From: Pseudoalteromonas sp. T1lg48
Lineage (GTDB): Bacteria; Pseudomonadota; Gammaproteobacteria; Enterobacterales; Alteromonadaceae
Reading direction: 5' to 3'
Assembly (NCBI RefSeq): GCF_002964785.1
Contig: NZ_PQCC01000022.1
Coordinates: 158,619-222,618, forward strand
Length of the DNA stretch: 64,000 bases
The position numbers and the translations under genes are program-made. Each line of letters begins with the position of its first letter. Positions within the stretch are counted from its first letter, which is position 1. The notes below the pieces were generated by a model, which worked only from the letters and a program-made list of their open reading frames with translations, did not search any database and had not been told where the DNA came from. This document shows positions 1 through 8,413 of the stretch, piece by piece.

Positions 1-1071
1 CAGCGTGTGCATATTGACCTGCCACTCTTTTTAGCACTGCTGGCCATGATGATTGGCAGTCTGGCCATAGTGTACAGCGCCAGTGGTCAGGACACGGGTA
101 TGATGATGCGCCACAGTACCCGCATGGGCGGCGCCTTCATTGCCATGATGCTGTGTGCGCAGATCTCGCCGAGCACGCTAAAACGTGTGGTGATCCCCGT
201 CTATCTTGTTGGCACCCTAATGCTGGTTGCCGTGCTCTTTGTCGGTGTCAGCTCCAAAGGCGCGCAACGCTGGCTTAACATAGGTATTCGCTTTCAGCCC
301 TCGGAAATCATGAAATTAGCGGTACCCATGTGCGTCGCCTGGTATATAGGTCGCAACCATTTACCGCCGAAATTAAGCAACCTCTTTATCGGCCTAGTGA
401 TAGTCATGGTGCCAACCTTGCTCATTAAGGAGCAGCCGGATTTAGGGACCTCGATTCTAATCGCCAGCTCGGGCATCTTTGTGCTGTTTTTGGCCGGTGT
501 CAGTTGGCGCCTGATCGGCTCTTTGGCGGTGTTGGTCGGTGCCGGTGCGCCGCTGTTTTGGCACTACGGCATGCACGCCTATCAAAAGCAGCGGGTGTTA
601 ACCTTCCTCAACCCAGAAAGCGATCCATTAGGGTCCGGTTACCATATTATCCAGTCGAAAATAGCCATAGGCTCCGGTGGTATTGAAGGCAAGGGCTGGC
701 TACAGGGTACCCAGTCACAGCTGGAATTCCTCCCCGAGCGTCATACCGACTTTATTTTCTCGGTACTGAGCGAAGAGTTTGGCCTGATCGGCGTCTTATT
801 CTTGCTCGGTGTCTACCTTTTTATAATCGCCCGCGGTCTCTATATCGCCGTAAACGCTCAAGAGGCCTTCGGAAAACTGCTGGCCGGCGCCCTCACCCTG
901 ACTTTCTTTGTCTATGTCTTTGTAAATATCGGCATGGTTTCGGGATTATTGCCCGTGGTAGGTGTACCCCTGCCGCTTATAAGCTACGGAGGCACATCTA
1001 TGGTGACACTGCTCGCAGGCTTTGGCATCATAATGAGTATCGCCACCGAAAAACGGATGTTGAATAAATAA
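1..1071 (+). CDS. rodA: RodA, SEDS peptidoglycan glycosyltransferase (5' end cut)
   Basis: RodA is the inner-membrane polymerase of the elongasome; with PBP2 it builds lateral-wall peptidoglycan from lipid II. The visible frame opens at base 1 and a GTG lies at base 7, but family alignment puts about a dozen more residues upstream, so the true start is outside the window. Family signatures are clear: SASGQDTGMM near the N-terminus, SSKGAQRWLNIG, FQPSEIMKLAVP, LPERHTDFIFSVLSEEFGL and the C-terminal GVPLPLISYGGTSM. About ten membrane segments are visible. The stop overlaps the rlpA start (TAATG), indicating translational coupling. The rodA-rlpA-dacA order is typical of gammaproteobacteria. Confidence 0.97.
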   Translation, partial: QRVHIDLPLFLALLAMMIGSLAIVYSASGQDTGMMMRHSTRMGGAFIAMMLCAQISPSTLKRVVIPVYLVGTLMLVAVLFVGVSSKGAQRWLNIGIRFQPSEIMKLAVPMCVAWYIGRNHLPPKLSNLFIGLVIVMVPTLLIKEQPDLGTSILIASSGIFVLFLAGVSWRLIGSLAVLVGAGAPLFWHYGMHAYQKQRVLTFLNPESDPLGSGYHIIQSKIAIGSGGIEGKGWLQGTQSQLEFLPERHTDFIFSVLSEEFGLIGVLFLLGVYLFIIARGLYIAVNAQEAFGKLLAGALTLTFFVYVFVNIGMVSGLLPVVGVPLPLISYGGTSMVTLLAGFGIIMSIATEKRMLNK

Positions 1072-1862
1072 TGGCTTTGCGCGCGCTTTTTCTCGTCTCA
1101 CTAACTTTATTAATTACCGCCTGTAGTGCTCCTCAGGGAACATCAGGTAAAGGGCAGGCCGGCCGCTACCATATGGAGCATGATGCCGCACCGCTGCGCC
1201 ACCCTACCGATTTGGAACTGCAAGATGCGGTGGTAACGGATGAAGCAAAAAGTGCCGCTGCCAATCGTCCCTACCAGGTCAGGGGCAAGCACTATGTGCC
1301 CATATTTGATGAAACCGGTTTCACTCAAACCGGTATTGCCTCTTGGTACGGACGCAAGTTTCACGGCTATCACACCTCCAACGGCGAGGTATACGATATG
1401 TTTGCCATGACCGCAGCCCATAAAACCTTGCCATTGCCCAGCTTTGTGCGCGTCACCAATATCGACAACGGCCAAAGCGTGGTGGTCAGAGTTAACGATC
1501 GCGGTCCCTTCCATGAAGACCGCATCATAGATTTATCCTACGCCGCCGCGTATAAACTGGGTTATCACTTAAAGGGTACAGCCAAGGTTAAGCTCGAAGC
1601 CGTTACCCTAGCGGACGCTAAGCCTCGCACTAAGTACATTCAGGTTGCTGCAGGGTCAAAATTGGCTAACATTCAGGCGCTGGCACTCCAGCTAGAGCAG
1701 GATTATCAGGTGCCGACCCATATTAAACAGCAAAAAGATGGAATTTTTCGCCTCCGCTTAGGTCCAATAAGCGACGAGCAACAGGCTAAAACGTTATTAG
1801 AGCAATTAAAAAGTAGTCGGTTCGCCCAAGCTTTCTTGCTTTATGACGACCAAGCCCTTTAA
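1071..1862 (+). CDS. rlpA: RlpA, septal-ring lytic transglycosylase lipoprotein
   Basis: RlpA-family outer-membrane lipoprotein; in Pseudomonas the protein cleaves denuded (stem-peptide-free) glycan strands at the septum. Residues 1-18 are a lipoprotein signal with lipobox LITAC, Cys18 being the lipidated residue. Residues about 88-170 form the double-psi beta-barrel, with TGIASWYGRKFHGYHTSNGE and VVVRVNDRGPFHEDRIIDLS including the conserved catalytic-type His and Asp. Residues about 188-263 are a SPOR domain (YIQVAAG start), which binds denuded glycan. The start codon overlaps the rodA stop by one base. Whether this copy is enzymatically active cannot be judged from sequence, but no key motif is missing. 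Confidence 0.95.
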   Translation: MALRALFLVSLTLLITACSAPQGTSGKGQAGRYHMEHDAAPLRHPTDLELQDAVVTDEAKSAAANRPYQVRGKHYVPIFDETGFTQTGIASWYGRKFHGYHTSNGEVYDMFAMTAAHKTLPLPSFVRVTNIDNGQSVVVRVNDRGPFHEDRIIDLSYAAAYKLGYHLKGTAKVKLEAVTLADAKPRTKYIQVAAGSKLANIQALALQLEQDYQVPTHIKQQKDGIFRLRLGPISDEQQAKTLLEQLKSSRFAQAFLLYDDQAL

Positions 1863-1910
1863 GATAACACCATAATCGCATTTTCACCCAAAACAGATTA
1901 AACAAGCATA

Positions 1911-3074
1911 ATGAAATCAATTAAACATTCTCTTCTCAAAGGCTTAAGTGGACTGCTATGTGCTAGCGCCGTTTTTACTGCTAACGCCCAAATTATTCCC
2001 GCTCCTCCTGAGGTTAATGCCAAGGGTTATTTCCTGGTTGACTTCACCACCGGCAAGGTGATCGCCGAGGGCGAAGCCGACACTAAACTGGCGCCGGCCA
2101 GCTTGACTAAAATGATGACCAGCTATGTGATTGGCACAGAAATCGCCGCCGGTAACATCGCGCCCACCGACATGGTGACGGTAAGTGAAAATGCCTGGGC
2201 AAAGAACTTCCCCGAGTCATCGAAAATGTTTATCGAGGTCGGTAAGCAGGTCAGTGTTGAAGACCTAAACCGCGGCATCATTATTCAATCGGGCAACGAT
2301 GCCTGTGTGGCCATGGCCGAGCACATCGCCGGCAGCGAGTCGGCGTTTGCCGATTTAATGAATGCGCACGCCCAAAAGCTGGGCATGAGCAACAGCCACT
2401 TTATCAACAGCCACGGCTTGGATACCAACGAGCACTATACTACCCCGCGCGATATGGCGACCCTGGGTGCCGCGTTAATTCGTGACGTACCAGACGAGTA
2501 TGCGTTGTATAAAGAGAAAGACTTTACCTATAACGGTATTAAGCAGTTCAACCGTAACAGCTTGCTTTGGGATCAGGGCCTAGACGTTGACGGTATTAAA
2601 ACCGGTCACACCGATGATGCCGGATACAGCCTGGTGTCTTCTGCGACCAAGGGCGATATGCGTTTGATCGCCGTGGTGATGGGCACCAGCTCTGAGCGTG
2701 CGCGTAAGGTAGAAAGCAAAAAGCTACTTAACTACGGCTTCCGCTTTTTTGAAACCATTACCCCGTATCAAGCCGGTGATAAATTTGCCGACCAGCGTAT
2801 TTGGATGGGCGATAAGGAAACCGTTTCACTGGGTATTTTAGAAGATACACCAATCACTATTCCACGTGGTCAACAAAAGAATCTGGAAGCGAATTTTGAG
2901 CTTGATACCACATTGGAAGCACCACTGGCGAAAGGCACTAAGGTTGGTACCTTATACCTACAACTGGCCGGTGAAGACATTGCCAGCTACCCATTGGTAA
3001 CCCTGGAAGGCGTTGAAGAAGGTGGTTTTTTCAGCAAGATCTACGATTACTTACGCTTGCAAATCATTGAGTAA
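1911..3074 (+). CDS. dacA: D-alanyl-D-alanine carboxypeptidase PBP5/6 family
   Basis: Low-molecular-mass penicillin-binding protein that trims the terminal D-Ala of peptidoglycan pentapeptides in the periplasm. A signal peptide ends near residue 26 (TANAQ). The three active-site motifs of the class are present: SxxK at Ser64-Lys67 (ASLTKMM), SGN at 127-129 (IQSGNDAC) and KTG near residue 230 (DGIKTGHTDDAG). A C-terminal beta domain follows and ends in the amphipathic membrane anchor GFFSKIYDYLRLQIIE. At 387 aa the length is normal. It lies 48 bp after rlpA, probably in the same transcript, and is followed by a strong terminator. Confidence 0.97.
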   Translation: MKSIKHSLLKGLSGLLCASAVFTANAQIIPAPPEVNAKGYFLVDFTTGKVIAEGEADTKLAPASLTKMMTSYVIGTEIAAGNIAPTDMVTVSENAWAKNFPESSKMFIEVGKQVSVEDLNRGIIIQSGNDACVAMAEHIAGSESAFADLMNAHAQKLGMSNSHFINSHGLDTNEHYTTPRDMATLGAALIRDVPDEYALYKEKDFTYNGIKQFNRNSLLWDQGLDVDGIKTGHTDDAGYSLVSSATKGDMRLIAVVMGTSSERARKVESKKLLNYGFRFFETITPYQAGDKFADQRIWMGDKETVSLGILEDTPITIPRGQQKNLEANFELDTTLEAPLAKGTKVGTLYLQLAGEDIASYPLVTLEGVEEGGFFSKIYDYLRLQIIE

Positions 3075-3110
3075 GTAGAAATATACTTACAGCTGACACA
3101 ATCCAGACTA

Positions 3111-3138
3111 AGCGCCCCTATTGAGGGGCGTTTTTTTT
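3111..3138 (+). terminator. Rho-independent terminator after dacA
   Basis: A 7-bp GC-rich stem (CGCCCCT / AGGGGCG) with loop ATTG is followed at once by eight T residues, 37 bp past the dacA stop. It closes the rodA-rlpA-dacA unit and separates it from ybeD-lipB-lipA. Confidence 0.9.
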
Positions 3139-3228
3139 GCGCTAAAAAATGCTAGAATATGCCCCATTATGAACTAATGAACCCATTAGTTTGTCTGCGT
3201 CCTGTGCTGTAAATGAGGGTCAAGCATT

Positions 3229-3507
3229 ATGGTCAAGCCGGTTAAAAACACCAAGTTTGATGAATTTCTAGAGTTTCCTTGTCCATTTACCTTTAAGGTG
3301 ATGGGCCTTGCTAACGTAGAATTAACTGAGCAAGTACTTACAGTTATGCAAGAGCATGCTCCTGGCGACTATGCGCCAAGAACCAAGCCCAGTAGTAAGG
3401 GTAACTACGAATCGGTCACCTTGATTGCGACCGTAACGTCAAAAGAACACATCGAAATTATCTACACTGAGCTGGGCAGCCTTGAGCATGTCCGCTACGT
3501 GCTTTAA
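3229..3507 (+). CDS. ybeD: YbeD/DUF493 family protein
   Basis: A 92-residue ACT-like-fold protein of the DUF493 family, found between dacA and lipB in many gammaproteobacteria. Recognisable features are the N-terminal [18 protein letters not shown] and the C-terminal [11 protein letters not shown]. The family has been linked by context to lipoate metabolism, but its biochemical role is not established. It is probably co-transcribed with lipB and lipA. The length matches E. coli YbeD (87 aa) closely. Confidence 0.92.
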   Translation: MVKPVKNTKFDEFLEFPCPFTFKVMGLANVELTEQVLTVMQEHAPGDYAPRTKPSSKGNYESVTLIATVTSKEHIEIIYTELGSLEHVRYVL

Positions 3508-3532
3508 TGGCACTACCGAGGACACCCAGATA

Positions 3533-4177
3533 GTGAGTAATCTAATTGTTCGCCAGCTAGGACGCCAAGAATACATGCCCATTTGGCATGCCATGCAGGA
3601 ATATACCGACCAGCGCGATGAGCAAAGCGCCGATGAAATCTGGCTGGTCGAACACGATCCCGTTTTTACCCAAGGCCAAGCAGGTAAGGAAGAACACCTG
3701 CTGATGCCAGGCGACATTCCTGTGGTTCAGGTCGACCGCGGAGGTCAGGTAACCTATCACGGTCCGGGCCAGCAAATGCTTTATGTCCTGTTTAACTTAC
3801 GTCGTCTAAAAATTGGCGTTCGTGAACTGGTAACCTGGCTGGAAGAAAGCATTATCGATTGCCTGAAAGAATATGGCGTCGAGGCCTACGCCAAAAAAGA
3901 TGCCCCAGGTGTCTACGTGAATGAAGCAAAAGTTGCCTCGTTAGGCCTGCGCGTACGCCGTGGCTGTTCCTTCCACGGTCTAGCCTTAAATGTCGATATG
4001 GACTTAGGTCCATTTTTACGCATCAACCCCTGTGGTTACGCAGGCCTGCAGATGGTGCAATGTAAAGACTTAGGCGGTCCAGAAAACGTAGAGAGCGCCG
4101 GACAAGGGCTGGTGCAGCAATTAATTAAACGACTCAACCCGGCACAGGTTGAGTACCAACAAGGTTTAGCGAAATAA
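3533..4177 (+). CDS. lipB: Octanoyl-[ACP]:protein octanoyltransferase LipB
   Basis: LipB moves the octanoyl chain from acyl carrier protein onto lipoyl domains, the first step of de novo lipoate synthesis. [12 protein letters not shown] is the substrate-binding signature. The catalytic pair is Lys133 (NEAKVASLG) and Cys167 (INPCGYAG), with the same 34-residue spacing as the E. coli pair. I chose GTG at 3533 because [10 protein letters not shown] aligns with the E. coli N-terminus and GAGGA lies just upstream. Upstream TTG (3482) and ATG (3488) codons in frame would overlap ybeD and add residues the family lacks. The stop overlaps lipA by one base. Confidence 0.95.
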   Translation: MSNLIVRQLGRQEYMPIWHAMQEYTDQRDEQSADEIWLVEHDPVFTQGQAGKEEHLLMPGDIPVVQVDRGGQVTYHGPGQQMLYVLFNLRRLKIGVRELVTWLEESIIDCLKEYGVEAYAKKDAPGVYVNEAKVASLGLRVRRGCSFHGLALNVDMDLGPFLRINPCGYAGLQMVQCKDLGGPENVESAGQGLVQQLIKRLNPAQVEYQQGLAK

Positions 4178-5145
4178 TGACAAAATCATCTGTACGTATG
4201 GAGCCGGGCGTAAAGCTTCGTGACGCGGAAAAAATGGCATTGATCCCGGTAAAGGTCTTGCCGACCGAAAAAGAAGAAATGCTGCGCAAGCCTCAATGGC
4301 TAAAGATCCGTTTGCCTAAGTCAAACGAACGCATCGATGGTATTAAGCAAGCCATGCGTAAACATGGCCTTCATTCGGTGTGTGAAGAGGCGAGCTGCCC
4401 TAACCTATCCGAGTGCTTTAACCATGGTACGGCGACCTTTATGATCTTGGGTGCCATCTGTACCCGCCGCTGCCCATTTTGCGATGTGGCACACGGCCGC
4501 CCGCTTAAGCCCGATGCCGAAGAGCCGGAAAAACTTGCTCTGACCATCAAGGACATGAAACTAAGCTACGTGGTGATCACCTCGGTTGACCGCGACGACT
4601 TACGCGATGGCGGTGCACAGCACTTTGCCGATTGTATTCGTGAGATTCGCAAACATAACCCGGGGATTACCATTGAAATCTTGGTTCCCGACTTCCGTGG
4701 CCGTATGGAGCGTGCACTTGAGATCTTAAGTGAAACGCCGCCGGACGTATTTAACCACAACTTGGAAACCGCGCCACGCTTGTATAAGCTAGCGCGTCCG
4801 GGTGCCGATTATAAATGGTCGCTAGAGCTTCTGCGTCGCTTTAAAGAAGCACACCCAGAAGTACGTACCAAGTCCGGTTTGATGGTTGGCCTGGGCGAAG
4901 AAATGAGTGAAATCGAAGAAGTGTTACGTGATTTACGTGAACACAATGTCGATATGTTGACCGTGGGTCAGTATCTGCAGCCTTCGAAGCACCACCTTGC
5001 GGTTAAGCGCTACGTGCCACCCGAGGAATTTGATGCCCTGAAAGAATATGCCGACGAGATTGGCTTTTCTCATGCTGCCTGTGGACCGTTTGTTCGCTCC
5101 AGCTACCATGCCGACCAGCAAGCGGCGGGTAAAGAAGTTAAGTAA
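4177..5145 (+). CDS. lipA: Lipoyl synthase LipA (radical SAM)
   Basis: LipA inserts two sulfurs into protein-bound octanoyl chains to make lipoyl cofactors. It carries the auxiliary [4Fe-4S] cysteines Cys69, Cys74 and Cys80 ([12 protein letters not shown]) and the radical-SAM cluster CxxxCxxC at Cys95, Cys99 and Cys102 (CTRRCPFC). These match E. coli LipA shifted by one residue. The conserved C-terminal RSSYHAD, whose Ser ligates the auxiliary cluster, is present. At 322 aa it is full length. The ATG overlaps the lipB stop (TAATGA), so the two are translationally coupled. Confidence 0.98.
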   Translation: MTKSSVRMEPGVKLRDAEKMALIPVKVLPTEKEEMLRKPQWLKIRLPKSNERIDGIKQAMRKHGLHSVCEEASCPNLSECFNHGTATFMILGAICTRRCPFCDVAHGRPLKPDAEEPEKLALTIKDMKLSYVVITSVDRDDLRDGGAQHFADCIREIRKHNPGITIEILVPDFRGRMERALEILSETPPDVFNHNLETAPRLYKLARPGADYKWSLELLRRFKEAHPEVRTKSGLMVGLGEEMSEIEEVLRDLREHNVDMLTVGQYLQPSKHHLAVKRYVPPEEFDALKEYADEIGFSHAACGPFVRSSYHADQQAAGKEVK

Positions 5146-5154
5146 TCTATTGCA

Positions 5155-5183
5155 GCACGGCCTTGTGCAATGCAAGTCCGTGC
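5155..5183 (+). terminator. Hairpin after lipA, possible terminator
   Basis: An imperfect inverted repeat ten bases past lipA: GCACGG pairs with CCGTGC, then after one mismatch CTTG pairs with CAAG. No T-run follows (CTATTATAG), so it may be a weak or Rho-assisted terminator or an mRNA-stabilising hairpin. Confidence 0.4.
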
Positions 5184-5359
5184 CTATTATAGATACACGG
5201 TTGTCACAATTCCCTCGACCTCCTACACTTATCTCGACTGTGCATTTTCGCACGGCTATATGCTTGTTTAATCTTTAAACATTGGTTCTATTTTGCTACA
5301 TTGCGCCAGCATTTGCATCTTTTTGTTAACAGTCGTAATCGGTGCGCAGAGGATTATCC

Positions 5360-5953
5360 ATGGAGTTTACGGATCAAGAAGTGGCTTTCTTTCAGCAGTT
5401 GTTCAGTGAAAAGCCATTAGATAATGACAACCTAGGCGGGGCCGGCCTGTCTTTGCGTTCCACGCTCCCCGACTACGTAGCGCCCTTATTTGATAATCCG
5501 GGCTTGTATATGCTCGCCGAGATCGGCCATTTTGAGCTGTGGTTTCCTCTAAGCCTCAGCCTTACCGAAAGTAACGATATTCAGCCCCAGCTCGGCGCCC
5601 CGGAAATCTTCGAGGCTCAAGGCATCCACCGTAGTTGGCGCTTTGACAACCCCGAAGGCATTTCCCTGCGCGACCAACAGGGGCGACTTTGGCCAGTGCG
5701 CTCTTTATCTTCAACCGGTGCCGTGATCGATATCACTTCAGTTAAAAATCCACCTCAAAGTGCGATGGCTAACCTTATTTTGCCCCAGTATGATGCTTTA
5801 CCGCTAGAGCTTAAAAAGACTCGGCAGCAAGATAACTTTGTTGCCGTCACTTTTATCGCCAATGAGAATAAAAGAGAACTAAGGCGGTACCTTTTTGAGC
5901 AACACAAGCTGCATTTTCAGCATATTTATCAATCATTGACCAATGCTTGTTAA
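5360..5953 (+). CDS. Hypothetical protein, weak PilZ-like resemblance
   Basis: A soluble 197-residue protein with no signal peptide or membrane segment. I do not recognise the family with certainty. The middle part (IHRSWRFDNPEGISLRDQQG, then VRSLSSTGAVIDI) loosely resembles a PilZ core, where an Arg-rich element precedes a D/NxSxxG-like turn, but the canonical RxxxR is absent. ATG at 5360 is preferred because AGAGGA sits six bases upstream; an in-frame GTG at 5342 has no such site. It stands alone between lipA and the DUF4382 gene, with codon usage like its neighbours. Confidence 0.75.
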   Translation: MEFTDQEVAFFQQLFSEKPLDNDNLGGAGLSLRSTLPDYVAPLFDNPGLYMLAEIGHFELWFPLSLSLTESNDIQPQLGAPEIFEAQGIHRSWRFDNPEGISLRDQQGRLWPVRSLSSTGAVIDITSVKNPPQSAMANLILPQYDALPLELKKTRQQDNFVAVTFIANENKRELRRYLFEQHKLHFQHIYQSLTNAC

Positions 5954-6014
5954 ATGCCTGTTCAGGCAAGTTTGTTAAGCTCGAAGATACTGCAAACAAA
6001 GGGAATCAAAAACT

Positions 6015-6989
6015 ATGAAAAAACTACTACTAGCTACGGCCATTTCCGCAACCTTACTAACCGGTTGTGGTGGTTCGAGTGACGATAACAATGAACCTAT
6101 GACGGCCCAGTTCACCTTAGGTGTATCGGATGCGCCGGTTAGCAATGTAAAAGCAGTATGGGTTGCTTTCGATAGCATCATCATCAATGCCGCCGACGGC
6201 GAGCGCCCAACTTTCGAAACCCGTACCGCAGAAGGTGAACCTGTGATGGTTAACCTTATGGAATTCACTGGTAGCGATGTGTTCGGCCTTATCAACGACG
6301 AAGTAGTAGCGCCGGGTGAATACCAGTGGTTGCGTGCCAATATCGTTAACGGTGATGAAGCCAATATCGAAATGACTTCTCACGTTGTTTACAACGACGA
6401 TACCGTAGCTCCTTTAGTCGTTAACCGTAAAAACAACGATGGCATCGGTGAGATCCAAATCAACGACTTTACCCTGGCAGTAGGCGAAAACGAATTCGTT
6501 CTTGAGTTCGACCTGAAAAAGTCACTGGTTGATCCTAGCAACAGCGAAGAGGTTAACCTTAAGCCTACCGGTATCCGTCTTGAAAACCTTGCCGAGGTTG
6601 AAGACATCGAAGGCACAGTATCAGAAACCTTGATGGCGAACTGTGAAACCGACAACCTAGACATCGCTCCAGAAACAGGTGCTTTTGGTCACGCGGTTTA
6701 TCTGTACAGCGGTGACGTTGTTGAGCCTAAAGATCTTTACGTAGACGGTGAAGTTTCACCTGCCGACGCGCCTATTGCAACGGCTAACGTGGTAATGAAC
6801 GAAGAAACCGGTATGAACGAGTTCGAAATCGGCTTCGTTGCTGCTGGCAGCTACAAGCTTGCCTACACTTGTGCGGCTCACATCGATGATGCGGAAGTAC
6901 TTGATGAAGCAGTTACCTTGTACTCTATCCAAGACGTAACTGTAGTAGCGGGTGAAGACGCCAACGTTACTTTCGATATCGCTGAATAA
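6015..6989 (+). CDS. DUF4382 domain lipoprotein
   Basis: Exported lipoprotein: residues 1-18 end in lipobox LLTGC with Cys18, followed by a GGSSDDNN linker. Residues about 32-190 match the DUF4382 pattern, with FTLGVSDAPV near the start, VNLMEFTGSDVFGLINDE and GEYQWLRANIV; this is an Ig-like beta-sandwich of unknown function found in marine bacteria. The rest is acidic and beta-rich, with two Cys (MANCETD, AYTCAAH) that could form a disulfide. AAGGGA precedes the ATG. The gene is monocistronic with its own strong terminator. No substrate or partner is evident. Confidence 0.85.
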   Translation: MKKLLLATAISATLLTGCGGSSDDNNEPMTAQFTLGVSDAPVSNVKAVWVAFDSIIINAADGERPTFETRTAEGEPVMVNLMEFTGSDVFGLINDEVVAPGEYQWLRANIVNGDEANIEMTSHVVYNDDTVAPLVVNRKNNDGIGEIQINDFTLAVGENEFVLEFDLKKSLVDPSNSEEVNLKPTGIRLENLAEVEDIEGTVSETLMANCETDNLDIAPETGAFGHAVYLYSGDVVEPKDLYVDGEVSPADAPIATANVVMNEETGMNEFEIGFVAAGSYKLAYTCAAHIDDAEVLDEAVTLYSIQDVTVVAGEDANVTFDIAE

Positions 6990-7032
6990 GCGGCTGAAAT
7001 AAAGCGATAAAATTTTTTAAAAATTAGCTTGC

Positions 7033-7069
7033 GTGGCGCAATAATTTGGCTATTATTGCGCCACTTTTT
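7033..7069 (+). terminator. Strong terminator after DUF4382 gene
   Basis: A perfect 12-bp stem (GTGGCGCAATAA / TTATTGCGCCAC) with an 8-base loop, followed by TTTTT, 44 bp past the stop codon. Confidence 0.92.
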
Positions 7070-7145
7070 ATTAGATAGCCAATCCTAGTACAGCATTCTT
7101 GCCAAGGCGAAAGAGTAACTATCCAAATTAACTTTTGGAGTTATG

Positions 7146-8318
7146 ATGTCGGTTTCTACCTTTGCTCAGCCTTTTGCTACAAACAACGAGCACCTTTCTT
7201 TATGCACTGCGCTTGCTAAGCAACACGGCACCCCATTACTGGTGCTTGACCTAAGCCAGGTGCGTGAAAATTATTTACAGCTGGCCAATGCATTGCCCAA
7301 TGTTGCCTTGCATTACGCACTTAAGCCCTTACCTCATCTTGATGTGGTACATACATTAAATGAGCTCGGTGGCTGTTTTGATTTGGCCACTAATGGCGAG
7401 GTGGACCTAGTAGCTCAGGCCGGTGTATCACCTGCACAGGTAATACATACGCATCCGATCAAACGTATTAGTGACATAGAGCATGCCCTTAATTTTGGCT
7501 GTACTACCTTCGTGTTTGACAGCGAGAATGAACTGTATAAGTTTGTGCCCTATCGCGACAAGGTTGAGCTATTGCTGCGCTTGAGCTTTCCCAATAAAGA
7601 TGCGGCCGCCGACTTGTCGAAAAAATTCGGGGTCGCAACCTGTGACGCGTTACCGCTTCTGACACGTGCAAAAGAGTTAGGAATACGGGTACGCGGTTTG
7701 TCGTTTCACGTAGGCTCGCAAACCATGAATGCCGGCAAATATGTGCATGCTATTGAACAGTGCAAAATGGTCTTCGAGGCCGCCGTTTCAACAGGTTTAG
7801 GAGCCATGAATACCTTGGATATTGGTGGTGGTTTTCCGGTAAGCTACTCGGGACAGCCTGTTGATATTAATGAATTTTGCGCACCAATACGCGAGGCATT
7901 GGCAAGCTGGCCAGACACGGTACAGTTTATCGCCGAACCAGGACGTTTTATTGTTGCTTCGGCGATGACTCATGTCATGAGCGTGATGGGCCAAAGTCAA
8001 CGTGGTGGCACCACCTGGTATTACATGGACGATGGCGTCTATGGCGCCTTTAGTGGTCGTGTTTACGGTGAGCCTGAGCAGCGCTTTTATAGTCTGGATA
8101 ATGAAGATCTAAAACCTTGTGTGTTAACCGGACCGACCTGTGACAGCATTGATGTGATCAGCGATCACTGTCTGCTACCGGCATTGCAGGATGGGGATTT
8201 GGTGTTTACCGATAATATGGGTGCCTATACCTGGACCACCAGCACCGAGTTTAACTTCTTTGCTAAGGCCACCTTGATCAGCCTGCAGCCATCGCACATG
8301 GTTGCTCAGGTCGGTTAA
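7146..8318 (+). CDS. Fold-III PLP decarboxylase, probably ornithine decarboxylase
   Basis: Alanine-racemase-fold (type III) PLP enzyme of the eukaryote-like ODC/lysine-ornithine decarboxylase group; it would make putrescine (or cadaverine). The PLP lysine lies in HYALKPLPH (Lys60), the GGGFP phosphate-binding loop is present, EPGRFIVASA follows, and GPTCDSIDVI contains the active-site Cys supplied across the dimer. At 390 aa the length is usual. Two ATGs are adjacent; the second (7146) is preferred because GGAG ends five bases before it but only two before 7143. ODC versus diaminopimelate decarboxylase: GPTCDS favours ODC. Substrate preference between ornithine and lysine cannot be decided here. 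Confidence 0.85.
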   Translation: MSVSTFAQPFATNNEHLSLCTALAKQHGTPLLVLDLSQVRENYLQLANALPNVALHYALKPLPHLDVVHTLNELGGCFDLATNGEVDLVAQAGVSPAQVIHTHPIKRISDIEHALNFGCTTFVFDSENELYKFVPYRDKVELLLRLSFPNKDAAADLSKKFGVATCDALPLLTRAKELGIRVRGLSFHVGSQTMNAGKYVHAIEQCKMVFEAAVSTGLGAMNTLDIGGGFPVSYSGQPVDINEFCAPIREALASWPDTVQFIAEPGRFIVASAMTHVMSVMGQSQRGGTTWYYMDDGVYGAFSGRVYGEPEQRFYSLDNEDLKPCVLTGPTCDSIDVISDHCLLPALQDGDLVFTDNMGAYTWTTSTEFNFFAKATLISLQPSHMVAQVG

Positions 8319-8332
8319 CCGCTCTCAGCTGA

Positions 8333-8358
8333 ATCTCTGCCGAATTATCGGCAGAGAT
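8333..8358. promoter_or_regulatory. Perfect 11-bp inverted repeat
   Basis: ATCTCTGCCGA and TCGGCAGAGAT are separated by ATTA, 15 bp after the decarboxylase stop and 56 bp before the cryptochrome start. No T-run follows in either direction, so it is either a weak terminator for the upstream gene or an operator for the photolyase pair. Confidence 0.5.
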
Positions 8359-8413
8359 CCACATGCCATCCGCATACGTATCTATCGGCTCTAACACCTT
8401 GTCTGTGATCACT

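Noticed and set aside
3482..3532. Longer lipB start at TTG 3482 or ATG 3488 overlapping ybeD
   Set aside because: The extra residues align with nothing in LipB, while GTG 3533 has a ribosome site and gives the usual N-terminus.
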